From the NCBI GenBank assembly GCA_029012365.1, contig JAQXLY010000035.1, forward strand, positions 1-64,000: 64,000 bases of DNA. Direction: 5' to 3'. The notes under the pieces were generated by a model that was given only the letters and a program-made list of their open reading frames with translations, was not told the origin of the DNA and ran no database searches. How positions within the stretch are numbered: position 1 is the stretch's first letter; the number at the start of each line of letters is the position of its first letter. This document shows, piece by piece, positions 7,672 to 16,447 of this stretch. The translations under genes were made by a program, and so were the position numbers. The DNA comes from Lachnospiraceae bacterium. GTDB lineage: Bacteria > Bacillota > Clostridia > Lachnospirales > Lachnospiraceae.

Positions 7672-8324
7672 CAATAAATCACCAGCCTTCCATTATCCAA
7701 ATAAACGCTATAAGTGTCATCATCGGCTGATAATGAAAAGCTTTCTAACTGGTCAATAATATCGTCTGTTAAAGCAAAACCATCAAAATAGAATGTCACT
7801 CCATTAATTGTTTCACTGGCAGTTGTATTATTTGCTGTCTCCCTGTAAGCAGAAATAATCTCTCGCATTTTTTCAACATCAGCATGTTGAGAAATCATAT
7901 CAACAACCGACATTTCCTTGTTATGATAACCTGTAGAATCAGTACCATTATAAAAAGCAGTTTTCCAAAAATTAAATGTGTGATTAATGTCTGAAAGTTC
8001 TTTTGCGGAAGCACATCCAAAGATTCCCATTACCAACTTTAATATTTCATATTCGCTTTCAGAAAAATCCGGTTGATACGATTCACTATCACGCTTAAAG
8101 GCTACATAATCATTTTTGTATCTCAAACGTACTTTTTCAACCACACATCCATTTTTAAAAGCTAACACCTGATCGTTAAAAAGCGGCTCACCATTCTCGG
8201 CAATATTTGCCAAATCTGCCAAAACTAAAAGCTTTTGCAATTTCATATTGCCATCATAAGTGTTCGGTCTCGAATCAGCGCCATTCTTGATGAAAAATTT
8301 TGCAAAATCATATACATCTCTCAT
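7671..8324 (-). CDS. Panacea-domain (DUF4065 / SocA-like) protein, probable antitoxin
   Basis: A 217-residue cytoplasmic protein. The N-terminal 100 residues fit the Panacea/DUF4065 (GepA, SocA-type) domain: VYDFAKFFI, then MKLQKLLVLADLANIA, then GEPLFNDQVLAFKNGCVV and a region of RLRYKNDYVAFKR. This domain is known from antitoxins that neutralise many unrelated toxins encoded next to them. The C-terminal part (about residues 150-217) is not recognised. AAGGAGG lies at 8333-8339 before the ATG. It is transcribed with the small gene downstream from a consensus-like promoter at 8420-8448, and a palindrome lies in the leader. That arrangement, antitoxin first, is standard for type II modules. 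Confidence 0.75.
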   Translation of the reverse strand: MRDVYDFAKFFIKNGADSRPNTYDGNMKLQKLLVLADLANIAENGEPLFNDQVLAFKNGCVVEKVRLRYKNDYVAFKRDSESYQPDFSESEYEILKLVMGIFGCASAKELSDINHTFNFWKTAFYNGTDSTGYHNKEMSVVDMISQHADVEKMREIISAYRETANNTTASETINGVTFYFDGFALTDDIIDQLESFSLSADDDTYSVYLDNGRLVIY

Positions 8325-8352
8325 TTTGACACCCTCCTTAAATAGAAATATT

Positions 8353-8370
8353 CACTCCGGCATGGGAGTG
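8353..8370. promoter_or_regulatory. Palindrome in the leader of the Panacea-type operon, candidate operator
   Basis: CACTCC (8353-8358) and GGAGTG (8365-8370) form an inverted repeat with a six-base spacer, in the leader between the -10 box and the antitoxin start. It may be an autoregulatory site or an RNA hairpin; neither can be decided here. Confidence 0.45.
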
Positions 8371-8419
8371 ATCCCAAAAAGCCGAACACAAACAGGAGTA
8401 CGCTAAACATATCATATTC

Positions 8420-8448
8420 ATTATATCTGACCATGGCATTCTCGTCAA
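8420..8448 (-). promoter_or_regulatory. Promoter of the Panacea-type operon
   Basis: On the minus strand TTGACG (8448-8443), 17 bases and TATAAT (8425-8420). Transcription would start near 8413, leaving a leader of about 90 bases. Confidence 0.8.
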
Positions 8449-8531
8449 TAATCAATTTGTGTAATCGTTGTGGCGACGGAGTATTCTTTTTGATTTATGT
8501 CGAATTTTGTAGTACGGACGGCCGTTATCAC

Positions 8532-8560
8532 TTGTAATATTAGTATTTATTTGTTATAAT
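8532..8560 (+). promoter_or_regulatory. Promoter of the type IV pilus operon
   Basis: TTGTAA at 8532-8537, 17 bases and TATAAT at 8555-8560. The PilB start follows 43 bases later. This is the only good promoter I see on the plus strand before the pilus run. Confidence 0.65.
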
Positions 8561-8603
8561 ATTTATACGGAGAAAGCTATCCTACGGGAGGAGGTGTGTC
8601 ACT

Positions 8604-10331
8604 TTGGAAGCGAGTGCAACTGTACGTTCAGGTAGGAAAAGAAGACGCCTTGGTGACATGCTGATTCAGGCGGGAGTCATTACAGAGGAGCAGCTGTCGG
8701 AGGCACTGGAGTATCAGCGCACACAAACCAGAAAGATTCGTCTGGGTACTGCACTGGTGGAAAAGGGGATTACCAGTGAAAGTGCAATTGTAAGAGCATT
8801 AAAGGAACAGTTAAACATAGATTCGGTTACACTGTCCGGTATAAAAATACCGGTGGAGATTTTAAATCTGGTTTCGGACCCGGCCCTGTTGAAAAAGTAT
8901 GTGATGATACCGTTTGAGCTGGATGCAAAGAATCCGAGAGGACTTCATGTTGCGATGTCCGACCCGATGGATATCATGGCAATGGATGACCTTGCCATTG
9001 TAACCAACATGGAAGTGATGCCGGTTATCTCTACCAACACAGATATCCTGAGTGCCATTGACCGGTATTACGGCGGTCAGGAGACACAGATGATGGCAGA
9101 GCGCTTCACCAGAGAGAGGCGTGAGGAGGAGGCATTACAGGAGAAGGAGGAGCAGACTGATGTAGAGAATGCTCCTATTGTTATCCTTGTGAAAACGCTG
9201 GTAGAGCAGGCGGTACGTATGCGAGCCTCCGATATTCATATTGAGCCTATGGAGGAGATGATACGTGTAAGGTATCGTATCGACGGTGTCTTACAGGAGA
9301 TTAACAGATACCATACCTCCCTGCTTTCCGCTCTTGTGGCGCGTATTAAAATTATCGGCGGTATGGACATTTCCGAAAAGAGAACACCCCAGGATGGACG
9401 TATGACGCAGGTGGTAGACCACATGGAATACGATATCCGTATCTCGGTTTTGCCGACGGTGTACGGAGAAAAGATTGTGCTTCGTCTGACTTCCAAGCAG
9501 ACCCTGACGAGAGAAAAGAAGCAGCTTGGATTTTTTGATGACGATATGAAGAAATTTGACCGAATTTTGACAAATCCGAATGGTATTATTCTCGTAACGG
9601 GGCCTACCGGAAGCGGTAAATCCACCACGCTCTATACCGCTCTCAGCGAATTAAATAAACCGGATGTGAATATTATTACAGTAGAAGACCCGGTAGAGGC
9701 AAACATAGACGGGATTAATCAGGTACAGGTAAATGTAAAGGCGGGACTGACGTTTGCGTCCGCGCTCCGTTCCATTTTGCGACAGGACCCGGATATTATT
9801 ATGATTGGTGAAATCAGAGACCAGGAGACGGCAAGTATCGCGGTGACGGCTTCCATTACAGGTCATCTTGTAGTGAGCACCCTGCATACGAACAGTGCCG
9901 CAAGCTCTCTGACCCGACTGGTTGACATGGGAATAGAGCCGTATCTTCTGGCAGATTCCATGGTAGGTGTTATCGCACAGCGTCTGGTACGTAAGCTCTG
10001 TAACTGTAAGAAGGAGTATGAGCCTACGGAGGATGATAAAGAGATACTCGGAAGGCTGGCACCGGGGCAGAAGATATACAGACCCTGCGGGTGTCCGGAG
10101 TGTAATGAAGTAGGCTACCGCGGACGTATCGGCGTTTATGAGATATTACCTGTTACAAGCAGAATCCGCCGTCTGGTGGCAAAAAACGCTTCCGCGGATG
10201 AGATACAGGATGAGGCACTGGCGGAGGGTATGAGTACACTGCGTATGAGTGCTACACGACTGGTTCTTGACGGAGTGACTTCGGTGGAGGAGCTGGTTCG
10301 TATTTCTTATTCCAATGATGACGAATCGTAA
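8604..10331 (+). CDS. pilB: Type IV pilus assembly ATPase PilB (GspE family) with MshEN domain
   Basis: A 575-residue hexameric ATPase that drives pilus extension from the cytoplasmic face. Residues 15-69 carry the two MshEN motifs that bind c-di-GMP in relatives: RLGDMLIQAG to Q38 and RLGTALVEKG to Q69, with the L, A and Q positions in place. The ATPase core has Walker A GPTGSGKSTT, the Asp-box and Walker B region DPDIIMIGEIRD, the His box HLVVSTLHTNSA, and a zinc-binding four-cysteine region (CNC, then CGCPEC). The start is a TTG at 8604, chosen because GGGAGGAGG lies 9 bases before it and no ATG fits. PilC follows after 10 bases. Confidence 0.97.
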   Translation: MEASATVRSGRKRRRLGDMLIQAGVITEEQLSEALEYQRTQTRKIRLGTALVEKGITSESAIVRALKEQLNIDSVTLSGIKIPVEILNLVSDPALLKKYVMIPFELDAKNPRGLHVAMSDPMDIMAMDDLAIVTNMEVMPVISTNTDILSAIDRYYGGQETQMMAERFTRERREEEALQEKEEQTDVENAPIVILVKTLVEQAVRMRASDIHIEPMEEMIRVRYRIDGVLQEINRYHTSLLSALVARIKIIGGMDISEKRTPQDGRMTQVVDHMEYDIRISVLPTVYGEKIVLRLTSKQTLTREKKQLGFFDDDMKKFDRILTNPNGIILVTGPTGSGKSTTLYTALSELNKPDVNIITVEDPVEANIDGINQVQVNVKAGLTFASALRSILRQDPDIIMIGEIRDQETASIAVTASITGHLVVSTLHTNSAASSLTRLVDMGIEPYLLADSMVGVIAQRLVRKLCNCKKEYEPTEDDKEILGRLAPGQKIYRPCGCPECNEVGYRGRIGVYEILPVTSRIRRLVAKNASADEIQDEALAEGMSTLRMSATRLVLDGVTSVEELVRISYSNDDES

Positions 10332-10341
10332 GGGAGGGCGT

Positions 10342-11550
10342 ATGAAGAATTTTGTATATACTGCCTTGAATAAAGACGGAAAGAAGGTAAAGGGCACCAT
10401 ATCCGCAGAAAGTATAGAGAGCGCAAGGGCAACACTGCGGGGACAGGGGCTTTCCGTGACGAAGCTTGCAAAGGAAACGATTTTGAATAAGGAGCTTGAG
10501 CTATCCGTCGGCGGTTCGGTGAAGGTAAGAGATTTGAGTGTCTTCTGCAGACAGTTTCAAAGTCTTCTCGGAGCCGGTGTGACGGTAATTCAGGCACTTG
10601 AGATATTAAGCTCGCAGACAGAAAATAAGGCGTTTGCCAAGACGCTTCGAGAATGCTTTCATTCCATGCAGAAGGGGAGTACACTGGCAGATACGCTAAA
10701 AAAGTATCCGAAGGTGTTTCCGAATCTTCTGCTCAACATGGTGGAGGCGGGAGAAGCCTCCGGAAGCCTTGAGACTTCCTTTGAACGAATGGCTGTTTAT
10801 TTTGAAAAAAATGCCAGAATAAAGGGACTTGTAAAGAAGGCAATGATTTACCCGGTGATGATACTTTGTGTGGCATTTGTGGTCTTGATTGCCATGGCTG
10901 TGGTAGTGTTCCCGCGGTTTGCGAAGATGTTTGCGGATATGGATACCGAGCTTCCGGCAATTACAAAGGTAGTTATGGCATTCAGTAACTTTTTGATTTA
11001 CCGGTGGTACATTTTGGTGCCGAGTGTGGCAGCGGCAGTAGTCCTGATTGTCAGCTTCGGAAGGACGGAGAAGGGTAAGATTTTTTTTGCTAAGCTGTCC
11101 ATGAAGCTTCCTATTTTCGGAAAGATGACTGTTAAAAATGCCTGTGCCCTGTTTGCAAGGACACTCGGTACTTTGGTGGGAGCCGGAGTTTCCCTTTCGG
11201 AAGCGTTAGGGATTACAGCGCGTTCCATGAATAACAAGCTGTTCAGAGAAGCGCTGGAAAGTGCCAGACTGGAGGTTATTCAGGGCAGGAGCTTAAACGA
11301 GCCGCTCCGTAAGTGCGGACTGTTCCCGTTAATGATTCCGCAGATGGTACGTATCGGGGAGGAGACAGGCAATATCCACGGTATGCTTGATAAGGCGGCA
11401 GACTATTATGAGGATGAGGTGGAAATGACTACCGGTAATCTCACAGCCATGATGGAGCCGATGATTATTGTAGTTATGGGTGTAATTGTAGGTACTATGG
11501 TAGTTGCCATGTATATGCCGCTTATCCAGATGTACGGCACCATGGGCTAA
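10342..11550 (+). CDS. pilC: Type IV pilus inner-membrane platform protein PilC (GspF family)
   Basis: A 402-residue polytopic membrane protein that couples PilB to the pilin pool. Two copies of the GspF domain are visible: FCRQFQSLLGAGVTVIQAL in the first half and FARTLGTLVGAGVSLSEAL in the second, each followed by a helical cytoplasmic bundle with GEASGSLETSFERMA and GEETGNIHGMLDKAA. Hydrophobic segments follow each copy, and a last one lies near the C terminus. Length is normal (about 400). The start is the ATG at 10342 behind AGGGAGG, directly after the PilB stop. Confidence 0.97.
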   Translation: MKNFVYTALNKDGKKVKGTISAESIESARATLRGQGLSVTKLAKETILNKELELSVGGSVKVRDLSVFCRQFQSLLGAGVTVIQALEILSSQTENKAFAKTLRECFHSMQKGSTLADTLKKYPKVFPNLLLNMVEAGEASGSLETSFERMAVYFEKNARIKGLVKKAMIYPVMILCVAFVVLIAMAVVVFPRFAKMFADMDTELPAITKVVMAFSNFLIYRWYILVPSVAAAVVLIVSFGRTEKGKIFFAKLSMKLPIFGKMTVKNACALFARTLGTLVGAGVSLSEALGITARSMNNKLFREALESARLEVIQGRSLNEPLRKCGLFPLMIPQMVRIGEETGNIHGMLDKAADYYEDEVEMTTGNLTAMMEPMIIVVMGVIVGTMVVAMYMPLIQMYGTMG

Positions 11551-11642
11551 ATACGGTAATTACCCTGACGTCTGCATAACCCGTGCGAAAGCGCGCAGGC
11601 GAAAGGTATTACATAGAGGAGAAAAAGAAAAGGAGAGTAAAA

Positions 11643-12083
11643 ATGAAGAACAGAGCAAAGAAAAACAACAAGGGCTTTTCACTGGTTGAGTTAATCGTAG
11701 TTGTACTGATTATTGGTGTTATTGCAGTTGCACTCGCACCGCAGGTAATGAAGTGGGTAGACACTTCCAAGAAGAATACGGATGCAAACAATGAAAATTC
11801 ATTAAAAGCACTTGTACAAATGGCACTAACTGATTGGCAAAGTCAGGGGGGAAGTCTTGAACAGACAAAGGATGCAGTTTATACTGTAGATACCGTTAAT
11901 ACGCTTACACCAGATTCGAGTGGAACAGACTGGAAAATTGGAGCTGCTGGAGCAACACTTTCTTCTGTTATTGGCAATGTTGCTGGCGATGGATATGTAA
12001 TGCCAAATGACACTACATTGAAGTACAAAATTACTGTTACAAAGGGCACTGGCAAGGTTGCAATTTCGACAGTGACTAAATAA
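11643..12083 (+). CDS. Type IV major pilin-like protein
   Basis: A 146-residue prepilin, the best candidate for the main pilus subunit because it follows PilB-PilC and precedes the peptidase. The leader KNRAKKNNKG ends at Gly11; the mature protein starts with Phe and has Glu at +5 (FSLVELIVVVLIIGV), the conserved pattern cleaved and methylated by PilD. A short globular domain with Thr-rich strands follows. It has a strong AGGAGAG ribosome site. Its 3' half is visibly more AT-rich and uses other codons than its neighbours, which would suit an exchanged or diversified surface domain. The 92-base spacer before it holds a small hairpin around 11580-11597. Confidence 0.93.
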   Translation: MKNRAKKNNKGFSLVELIVVVLIIGVIAVALAPQVMKWVDTSKKNTDANNENSLKALVQMALTDWQSQGGSLEQTKDAVYTVDTVNTLTPDSSGTDWKIGAAGATLSSVIGNVAGDGYVMPNDTTLKYKITVTKGTGKVAISTVTK

Positions 12084-12088
12084 ATTAT

Positions 12089-12100
12089 GTGAATATTCAC
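12089..12100. other. Perfect 12-bp palindrome between pilin and peptidase genes
   Basis: GTGAATATTCAC lies 6 bases after the pilin stop. It could be a protein site or a small RNA hairpin; no T run follows. Confidence 0.35.
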
Positions 12101-12154
12101 CTTCACTCCACGTTTTTTATACATAAGATCCAACCAACAGAAAGGACCACTGCT

Positions 12155-12916
12155 ATGAAGGAATATGCTATTATCATTTATCCGCTCGTTTTTATATACG
12201 GCATAGTAGTGGGAAGCTTTTTGAACGTGTGCATTTACCGTATTCCGAAGCGGGAAAGTATCGTTACAACGCCGTCCCATTGTATGAGCTGTGGTTATGG
12301 GCTTAAATGGTACGATTTGATTCCGGTATTTTCCTGGCTTTGGTTACGGGGAAAATGCCGCAAGTGTAAGGCACCGGTATCGGTGCAATATCCGCTTGTG
12401 GAGCTAGTAAACGGGCTCTTATGGCTGTTTACGATTTATTTGTGCGGGCTGACAGTGGAAGGAATTTTGTATTGTCTGTTCGCTTCGGCACTGCTTGTTC
12501 TTAGTGTAATTGATTTTCGTACCTATGAGATTCCTTTCGGAATCAACGTATTTATTGCACTGTTAGGAGTTGTGCGTGTTTGCACGGACTTAAAACAGTG
12601 GTTTTTCTATTTGATTGGCCTTTTTCTCGTCAGCGGAATCTTTGGAATCATTTTCCTGCTAACGAAGGGAAAGGGAATGGGTGGCGGTGACATTAAGCTG
12701 ATGGCGGCAGCGGGACTACTTCTCGGAGGACCGGAGATATTTCTTGCAATGCTGCTTGGCTGTCTGTTTGCGGTACTGATTCATCCGGTGCGGATGATTT
12801 TTGCAAAAGAAGGGCACAGACTTGCCTTTGGACCGTATCTTGCGGTGGGATGTCTGCTTGCCGCATGGTTCGGCAATGACATCATCTCTTGGTATCTGGC
12901 AATGTGGCAGGTTTAG
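12155..12916 (+). CDS. pilD: Prepilin leader peptidase / N-methyltransferase PilD
   Basis: A 253-residue membrane aspartyl protease that trims and N-methylates prepilins. The N-terminal methyltransferase domain holds GSFLNVCIYRIP and the zinc cysteines CMSC and CRKC. The catalytic aspartates stand in SVIDFRTYEIP and in GKGMGGGDIKLMAA, the GxGD motif. Several hydrophobic segments span the protein and its length is usual. The start is the ATG at 12155 behind AAAGGA; the upstream open frame covers the intergenic spacer. It serves the five prepilin-like proteins encoded nearby. Confidence 0.96.
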   Translation: MKEYAIIIYPLVFIYGIVVGSFLNVCIYRIPKRESIVTTPSHCMSCGYGLKWYDLIPVFSWLWLRGKCRKCKAPVSVQYPLVELVNGLLWLFTIYLCGLTVEGILYCLFASALLVLSVIDFRTYEIPFGINVFIALLGVVRVCTDLKQWFFYLIGLFLVSGIFGIIFLLTKGKGMGGGDIKLMAAAGLLLGGPEIFLAMLLGCLFAVLIHPVRMIFAKEGHRLAFGPYLAVGCLLAAWFGNDIISWYLAMWQV

Positions 12917-12924
12917 GAGGTACT

Positions 12925-14520
12925 ATGGCGAAATCGGTAGTAAGTATGGAAATCGGGGAGAAACAGACCCGTATTGCTTTGCTAAAGCTGAATAAGAAAA
13001 AACAGCGCGTAAAAAGGGCGCTTATTTTTGATACACCGGAAGGTGTAATAGAGGATGGCTATATTACAGACTGCGGTACGTTTGCAAAGGTGCTGCGGCG
13101 TGAGATGAAGAAAGCAAAGATTAGGAAGAAAAGGATTGTGTTTACTCTTTCTTCCAATAAGATTGTAAATAGAGAAGTAATTGTAGGGGCTGTAAAGCCG
13201 AATAAAATAGCGAATATCGTAGAGACAGAGGCACAGGATTATTTTCCGATGGGCATTCTGGACCATGCGGTATCCTATATTGTGCTGGAGCAGAGCAAAG
13301 AAAAGCAGCAAAGCCGTCTCATGGTGTATGCGGTGCCGGATACTTTGCTGCAGAATTATTATGAACTGGCAGATAAACTACGCCGTAGCGTAGCATCGAT
13401 AGATTGTATGGGTAATTCCCAGTATCAGTGGCTGCGGCGTTCCGACTTTGAGGAAGTCAGTATGGTTATTCAGATTAACGGGACAACCTCTGCTATCACG
13501 ATATTTCAGGGGCAGGTCATGGGAATTCAGCGAACCCTGAGCTACGGAATTAATTTCATCGCGGATGCACTCTGGGAAAGCGATGAGTTCGGGGAAGTGA
13601 TGACAAGGGAAATTGCGGCAGAGCTTTTACACGAGATGCCGATTTTAGCTGTTGCCATGGAAGCGGATAAGAGGGAACGCTGGCAGGAGGAGCTGCTTTA
13701 TGCCGCCCGGATGTTTGCAAGTAATGTAGCCCGTGTTATGCAGTATTATTCCACGAAAAATCCGGGTGTCTCGGTACAGAGGGTATATATTACCGGTGAA
13801 GGAGCCCGCGTGGACGGAATGAGGGAGCTTTTGAGGGAAGAGCTTCAGATTCCGGTGGAGATTTTTAATGTAACGGAGGGTGTTAAATTTAAGAAGCAGG
13901 CAGCACGGATGAAAGACGAAGGGTTTGCGCTGTTTGGTTGTCTGGGTGCTGTTGTAAAGCCTCTGGGGCTTCGTCCGTACAAATTGATTATGCGTGAGAA
14001 GATTCTCTCGGCGGTAGCGGGGGTAAGCGTGCTTACTCTGGCGGTAGCCGGGGTATTTACCTATCTGATACGGAATGCCGGAGAAGAGCTGGAACAGGCA
14101 GAACGGTCAAAAGCCAGACTGGAGCAGCGGATTGAAAAGAAGGAGGCAATCGAAGAGCTGGAGGCAAAATGTGTAACAAGCGATGCGACACTTCTTACGG
14201 CAATGGGTGCGGATGCTATGACAAACAGTGTGACGGAGCTGCTGCCGGAGCTGATTGAGGTTCTTGAAAGGGTATTGCCGAGGCGTTCCATGGTGTATTC
14301 CTTAAGTGTGAATGAAGCTATGCTTACCATGAACTTTTCAACAGTGACAAAGGAAGAGGCGGCAGAGGTGCTGCTGCAGTTAAAAGCACTTCCGTATTTT
14401 TCTAATGTACAGGTTGCGGGTATTACGGAAAATGCGAACGCAGCCACCGGACTTTCCCAGGTTGCATTTACGGTAAACTGTATCTTAGTTGATTATCGAG
14501 AAGGAACGGAGGCGGAGTAG
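12925..14520 (+). CDS. pilM: PilM-PilN fusion, type IV pilus alignment protein
   Basis: A 531-residue protein joining two usually separate proteins. Residues 1 to about 350 are the actin-like PilM ATPase: VVSMEIGEKQTRIALL at the start, TLSSNKIVNRE, a central VIQINGTTSAI strand and VYITGEGARVDGM near the end. A membrane segment follows (about 358-380), then a coiled coil of Glu and Lys, then a PilN-like ferredoxin fold ending VNCILVDY. In other bacteria PilM binds the N-terminal tail of PilN on the cytoplasmic side; here the link is covalent. It has AGGAGG before the ATG at 12925 and lies between PilD and the PilO-like gene. Confidence 0.9.
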   Translation: MAKSVVSMEIGEKQTRIALLKLNKKKQRVKRALIFDTPEGVIEDGYITDCGTFAKVLRREMKKAKIRKKRIVFTLSSNKIVNREVIVGAVKPNKIANIVETEAQDYFPMGILDHAVSYIVLEQSKEKQQSRLMVYAVPDTLLQNYYELADKLRRSVASIDCMGNSQYQWLRRSDFEEVSMVIQINGTTSAITIFQGQVMGIQRTLSYGINFIADALWESDEFGEVMTREIAAELLHEMPILAVAMEADKRERWQEELLYAARMFASNVARVMQYYSTKNPGVSVQRVYITGEGARVDGMRELLREELQIPVEIFNVTEGVKFKKQAARMKDEGFALFGCLGAVVKPLGLRPYKLIMREKILSAVAGVSVLTLAVAGVFTYLIRNAGEELEQAERSKARLEQRIEKKEAIEELEAKCVTSDATLLTAMGADAMTNSVTELLPELIEVLERVLPRRSMVYSLSVNEAMLTMNFSTVTKEEAAEVLLQLKALPYFSNVQVAGITENANAATGLSQVAFTVNCILVDYREGTEAE

Positions 14521-14521
14521 G

Positions 14522-15181
14522 GTGAGAAACGGAAAAAGAAAGGTGGAAATGGGCACCAGATTTGCTTTGATTATTGTTTTGATTGCCGCTATATTCGTGT
14601 ACCGGTTTGTATATTATCGTATGGTGGAGGAGCGGGATGCCATTTATGAGGAAAGCAAAGTGCTCGAAAACAGATTGGAAGAACTGGATGCGAAAGAAAC
14701 AAATCGCGGAGTATATATTCAGAGAATGCAGACAGCAGAGGATGAACTCAGAAAGATACTCGGAAAGTATGGTGCCGGAAATACACCGGAAAAGAGTATT
14801 CTGTTTATAAAGGAGCTGGAGGATAGCCTTGAGGTGAAAATCCCGAATGTGAGCTTTTCCGAGCCGTCGGAGCTTATCAGTGTGGATTTGTCGGGAATAG
14901 GAGAAACGCAAAGCTTCGGACAGATAATATTTACAAAGGAGAATATTTCCTTTGGCTATAGCTGTGATTATGAAACGTGGAAGAAGCTGCTTACCTATAT
15001 CGGAGAGTATCCGGAGCGGAGAACCGTACAGTCCGTGACGGCATCCTATAACAGTGCAAGCGGGACATTAGACGGAACAATGGTACTGAATTTGTTTGCG
15101 GTGACCGGTGGGGAAAAGGAATACATAGCGCCGGTAACGGAGGATGTTCCGCTTGGCAGGGATAACCTGTTTGCGGAATAA
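14522..15181 (+). CDS. PilO-like type IV pilus protein
   Basis: A 219-residue bitopic membrane protein. A short basic cytoplasmic tail and one membrane segment (FALIIVLIAAIFVYRFVYY, about residues 13-31) are followed by a coiled coil rich in Glu, Leu and Arg and a small C-terminal alpha-beta domain (FGYSCDYETWKKLLTYIGEY). The layout and the place after PilM-PilN match PilO, the partner that forms the alignment complex with PilN. The start is a GTG at 14522 with GGAGG at 14508-14512; an ATG at 14549 would shorten the cytoplasmic tail. Sequence similarity to proteobacterial PilO is weak by eye. Confidence 0.75.
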   Translation: MRNGKRKVEMGTRFALIIVLIAAIFVYRFVYYRMVEERDAIYEESKVLENRLEELDAKETNRGVYIQRMQTAEDELRKILGKYGAGNTPEKSILFIKELEDSLEVKIPNVSFSEPSELISVDLSGIGETQSFGQIIFTKENISFGYSCDYETWKKLLTYIGEYPERRTVQSVTASYNSASGTLDGTMVLNLFAVTGGEKEYIAPVTEDVPLGRDNLFAE

Positions 15182-15194
15182 GAGGAGGCAGAGC

Positions 15195-16421
15195 ATGAGA
15201 AAAGCGGCGGAAAATAAAGGCTTTACACTGGTAGAAGTGATTGTAGGAATGCTGATGTTAGCCATTGTTATCGTTTCGGTTCTGACCGCATTTGCTTCTG
15301 CCGCAAGAAATACGGTATTCAGTAAGAAGGAACAAAGTGCCAAAACCCTTGCCGCAAATCTTATGGAGTATGTAAAAGCGGGGGGAGAGGACTATACCGG
15401 CATATTCGGGGGAACGAAAGAAGAAGCAACGCCGGGAAATGAGGCGGTGTCTGTGTTACGCGGAGTCCCGGAGGGCTTTTATACTTTTGATGTAGAGCTT
15501 GAGAAAAATTTTGATGTAGTGGAGTATGACACGGCATGGCTGAATGATTACAGGGAGATTTTATTAGATAGCGGAGGGGACGGTACGGTTCTGATTGATT
15601 TGTCCGGTCAGGGGACGGCATACGATATGTACGCAGTGGACACGTTTTATGCGATGCATGAGCAGTATGTTACGAATTATAACGAGAAGGAGCTGGCTGA
15701 GTGGAGAGAACAGGTGAGAGCGCAGTCGGAGGGGCTGGGTCCGGGAGAGCCTACACCTACACCGCTTCCTTCACCGATACCGATGCTGCCTGCGACAAGA
15801 GATGAGGTGCTGGCGCAAACTACGAGAGAGCTTGTGCTTTGTTCGGAGGGTGTCTCCTACGGAAAAATGCAGCTTACGGCTAAGCTGTTTTTTACACTCG
15901 GAGCGGGTATTATGATTCCTGCCGGAGTAGAGCGCGAAATAGTAACGCAGATATTCGGAAGTCGTGTTTACGACAGCGGAAATGCTGCGGTGGCAGGAAC
16001 AAATACACTGGAGAAGATATATGTTTTGTATGCTCCTTTTGCGGGAGGAAGCAGCGGGACGGATATTCGCGTTCTGGATGAGGGAAGTTCGCTTAACGCA
16101 GACCTTTTTCTTGTCTGGTCGGAAGATGCGAGAGAGCTTCCGGGAGATGAATTATATGAAAAAACAATGGCAGAGCGTACCGGCGGAAAGCAGCTTACCA
16201 TGTCATTTTTTTCAAGAGAGAGCGTTTTTGCGGTGCCTTACCGCCTCAGGGTGTATAGCTCCGTGCTTCTTAATAAGGAGGTCAGCCCCGCGGTAGAGTA
16301 TTATGATTTCTCTCTGGTACCTACAGGCGAAACGGAACGAATTGCAGCGGTGAAGATAAAAGTAACCGACCCGGAAAGCGGAAAAACACTGGCGAATTTG
16401 TCGAGTGCATATACGGAGTGA
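15195..16421 (+). CDS. Minor pilin-like protein, PilV type
   Basis: A 408-residue protein with a type IV prepilin leader: KAAENKG then FTLVEVIVGMLMLAIVIV, with Glu at +5 of the mature protein. It is much longer than an ordinary minor pilin; the middle has a Pro-Thr linker (GEPTPTPLPSPIPMLPATR, about residues 187-205), and two beta-rich domains flank it. It has AGGAGG before the ATG at 15195. The next gene starts at the TGATG overlap. By position it is a PilV/PilX-group subunit of a minor pilin complex that would prime or cap the pilus. Confidence 0.85.
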   Translation: MRKAAENKGFTLVEVIVGMLMLAIVIVSVLTAFASAARNTVFSKKEQSAKTLAANLMEYVKAGGEDYTGIFGGTKEEATPGNEAVSVLRGVPEGFYTFDVELEKNFDVVEYDTAWLNDYREILLDSGGDGTVLIDLSGQGTAYDMYAVDTFYAMHEQYVTNYNEKELAEWREQVRAQSEGLGPGEPTPTPLPSPIPMLPATRDEVLAQTTRELVLCSEGVSYGKMQLTAKLFFTLGAGIMIPAGVEREIVTQIFGSRVYDSGNAAVAGTNTLEKIYVLYAPFAGGSSGTDIRVLDEGSSLNADLFLVWSEDARELPGDELYEKTMAERTGGKQLTMSFFSRESVFAVPYRLRVYSSVLLNKEVSPAVEYYDFSLVPTGETERIAAVKIKVTDPESGKTLANLSSAYTE

Positions 16422-16447
16422 TGCAGAGGAATCAGCAGGAGGAGAGA

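Noticed and set aside
8325-8603. A possible small gene or RNA between the Panacea-type operon and pilB
   Set aside because: The stretch is explained by divergent promoters, a leader palindrome and ribosome sites; no coding frame or RNA fold stands out.
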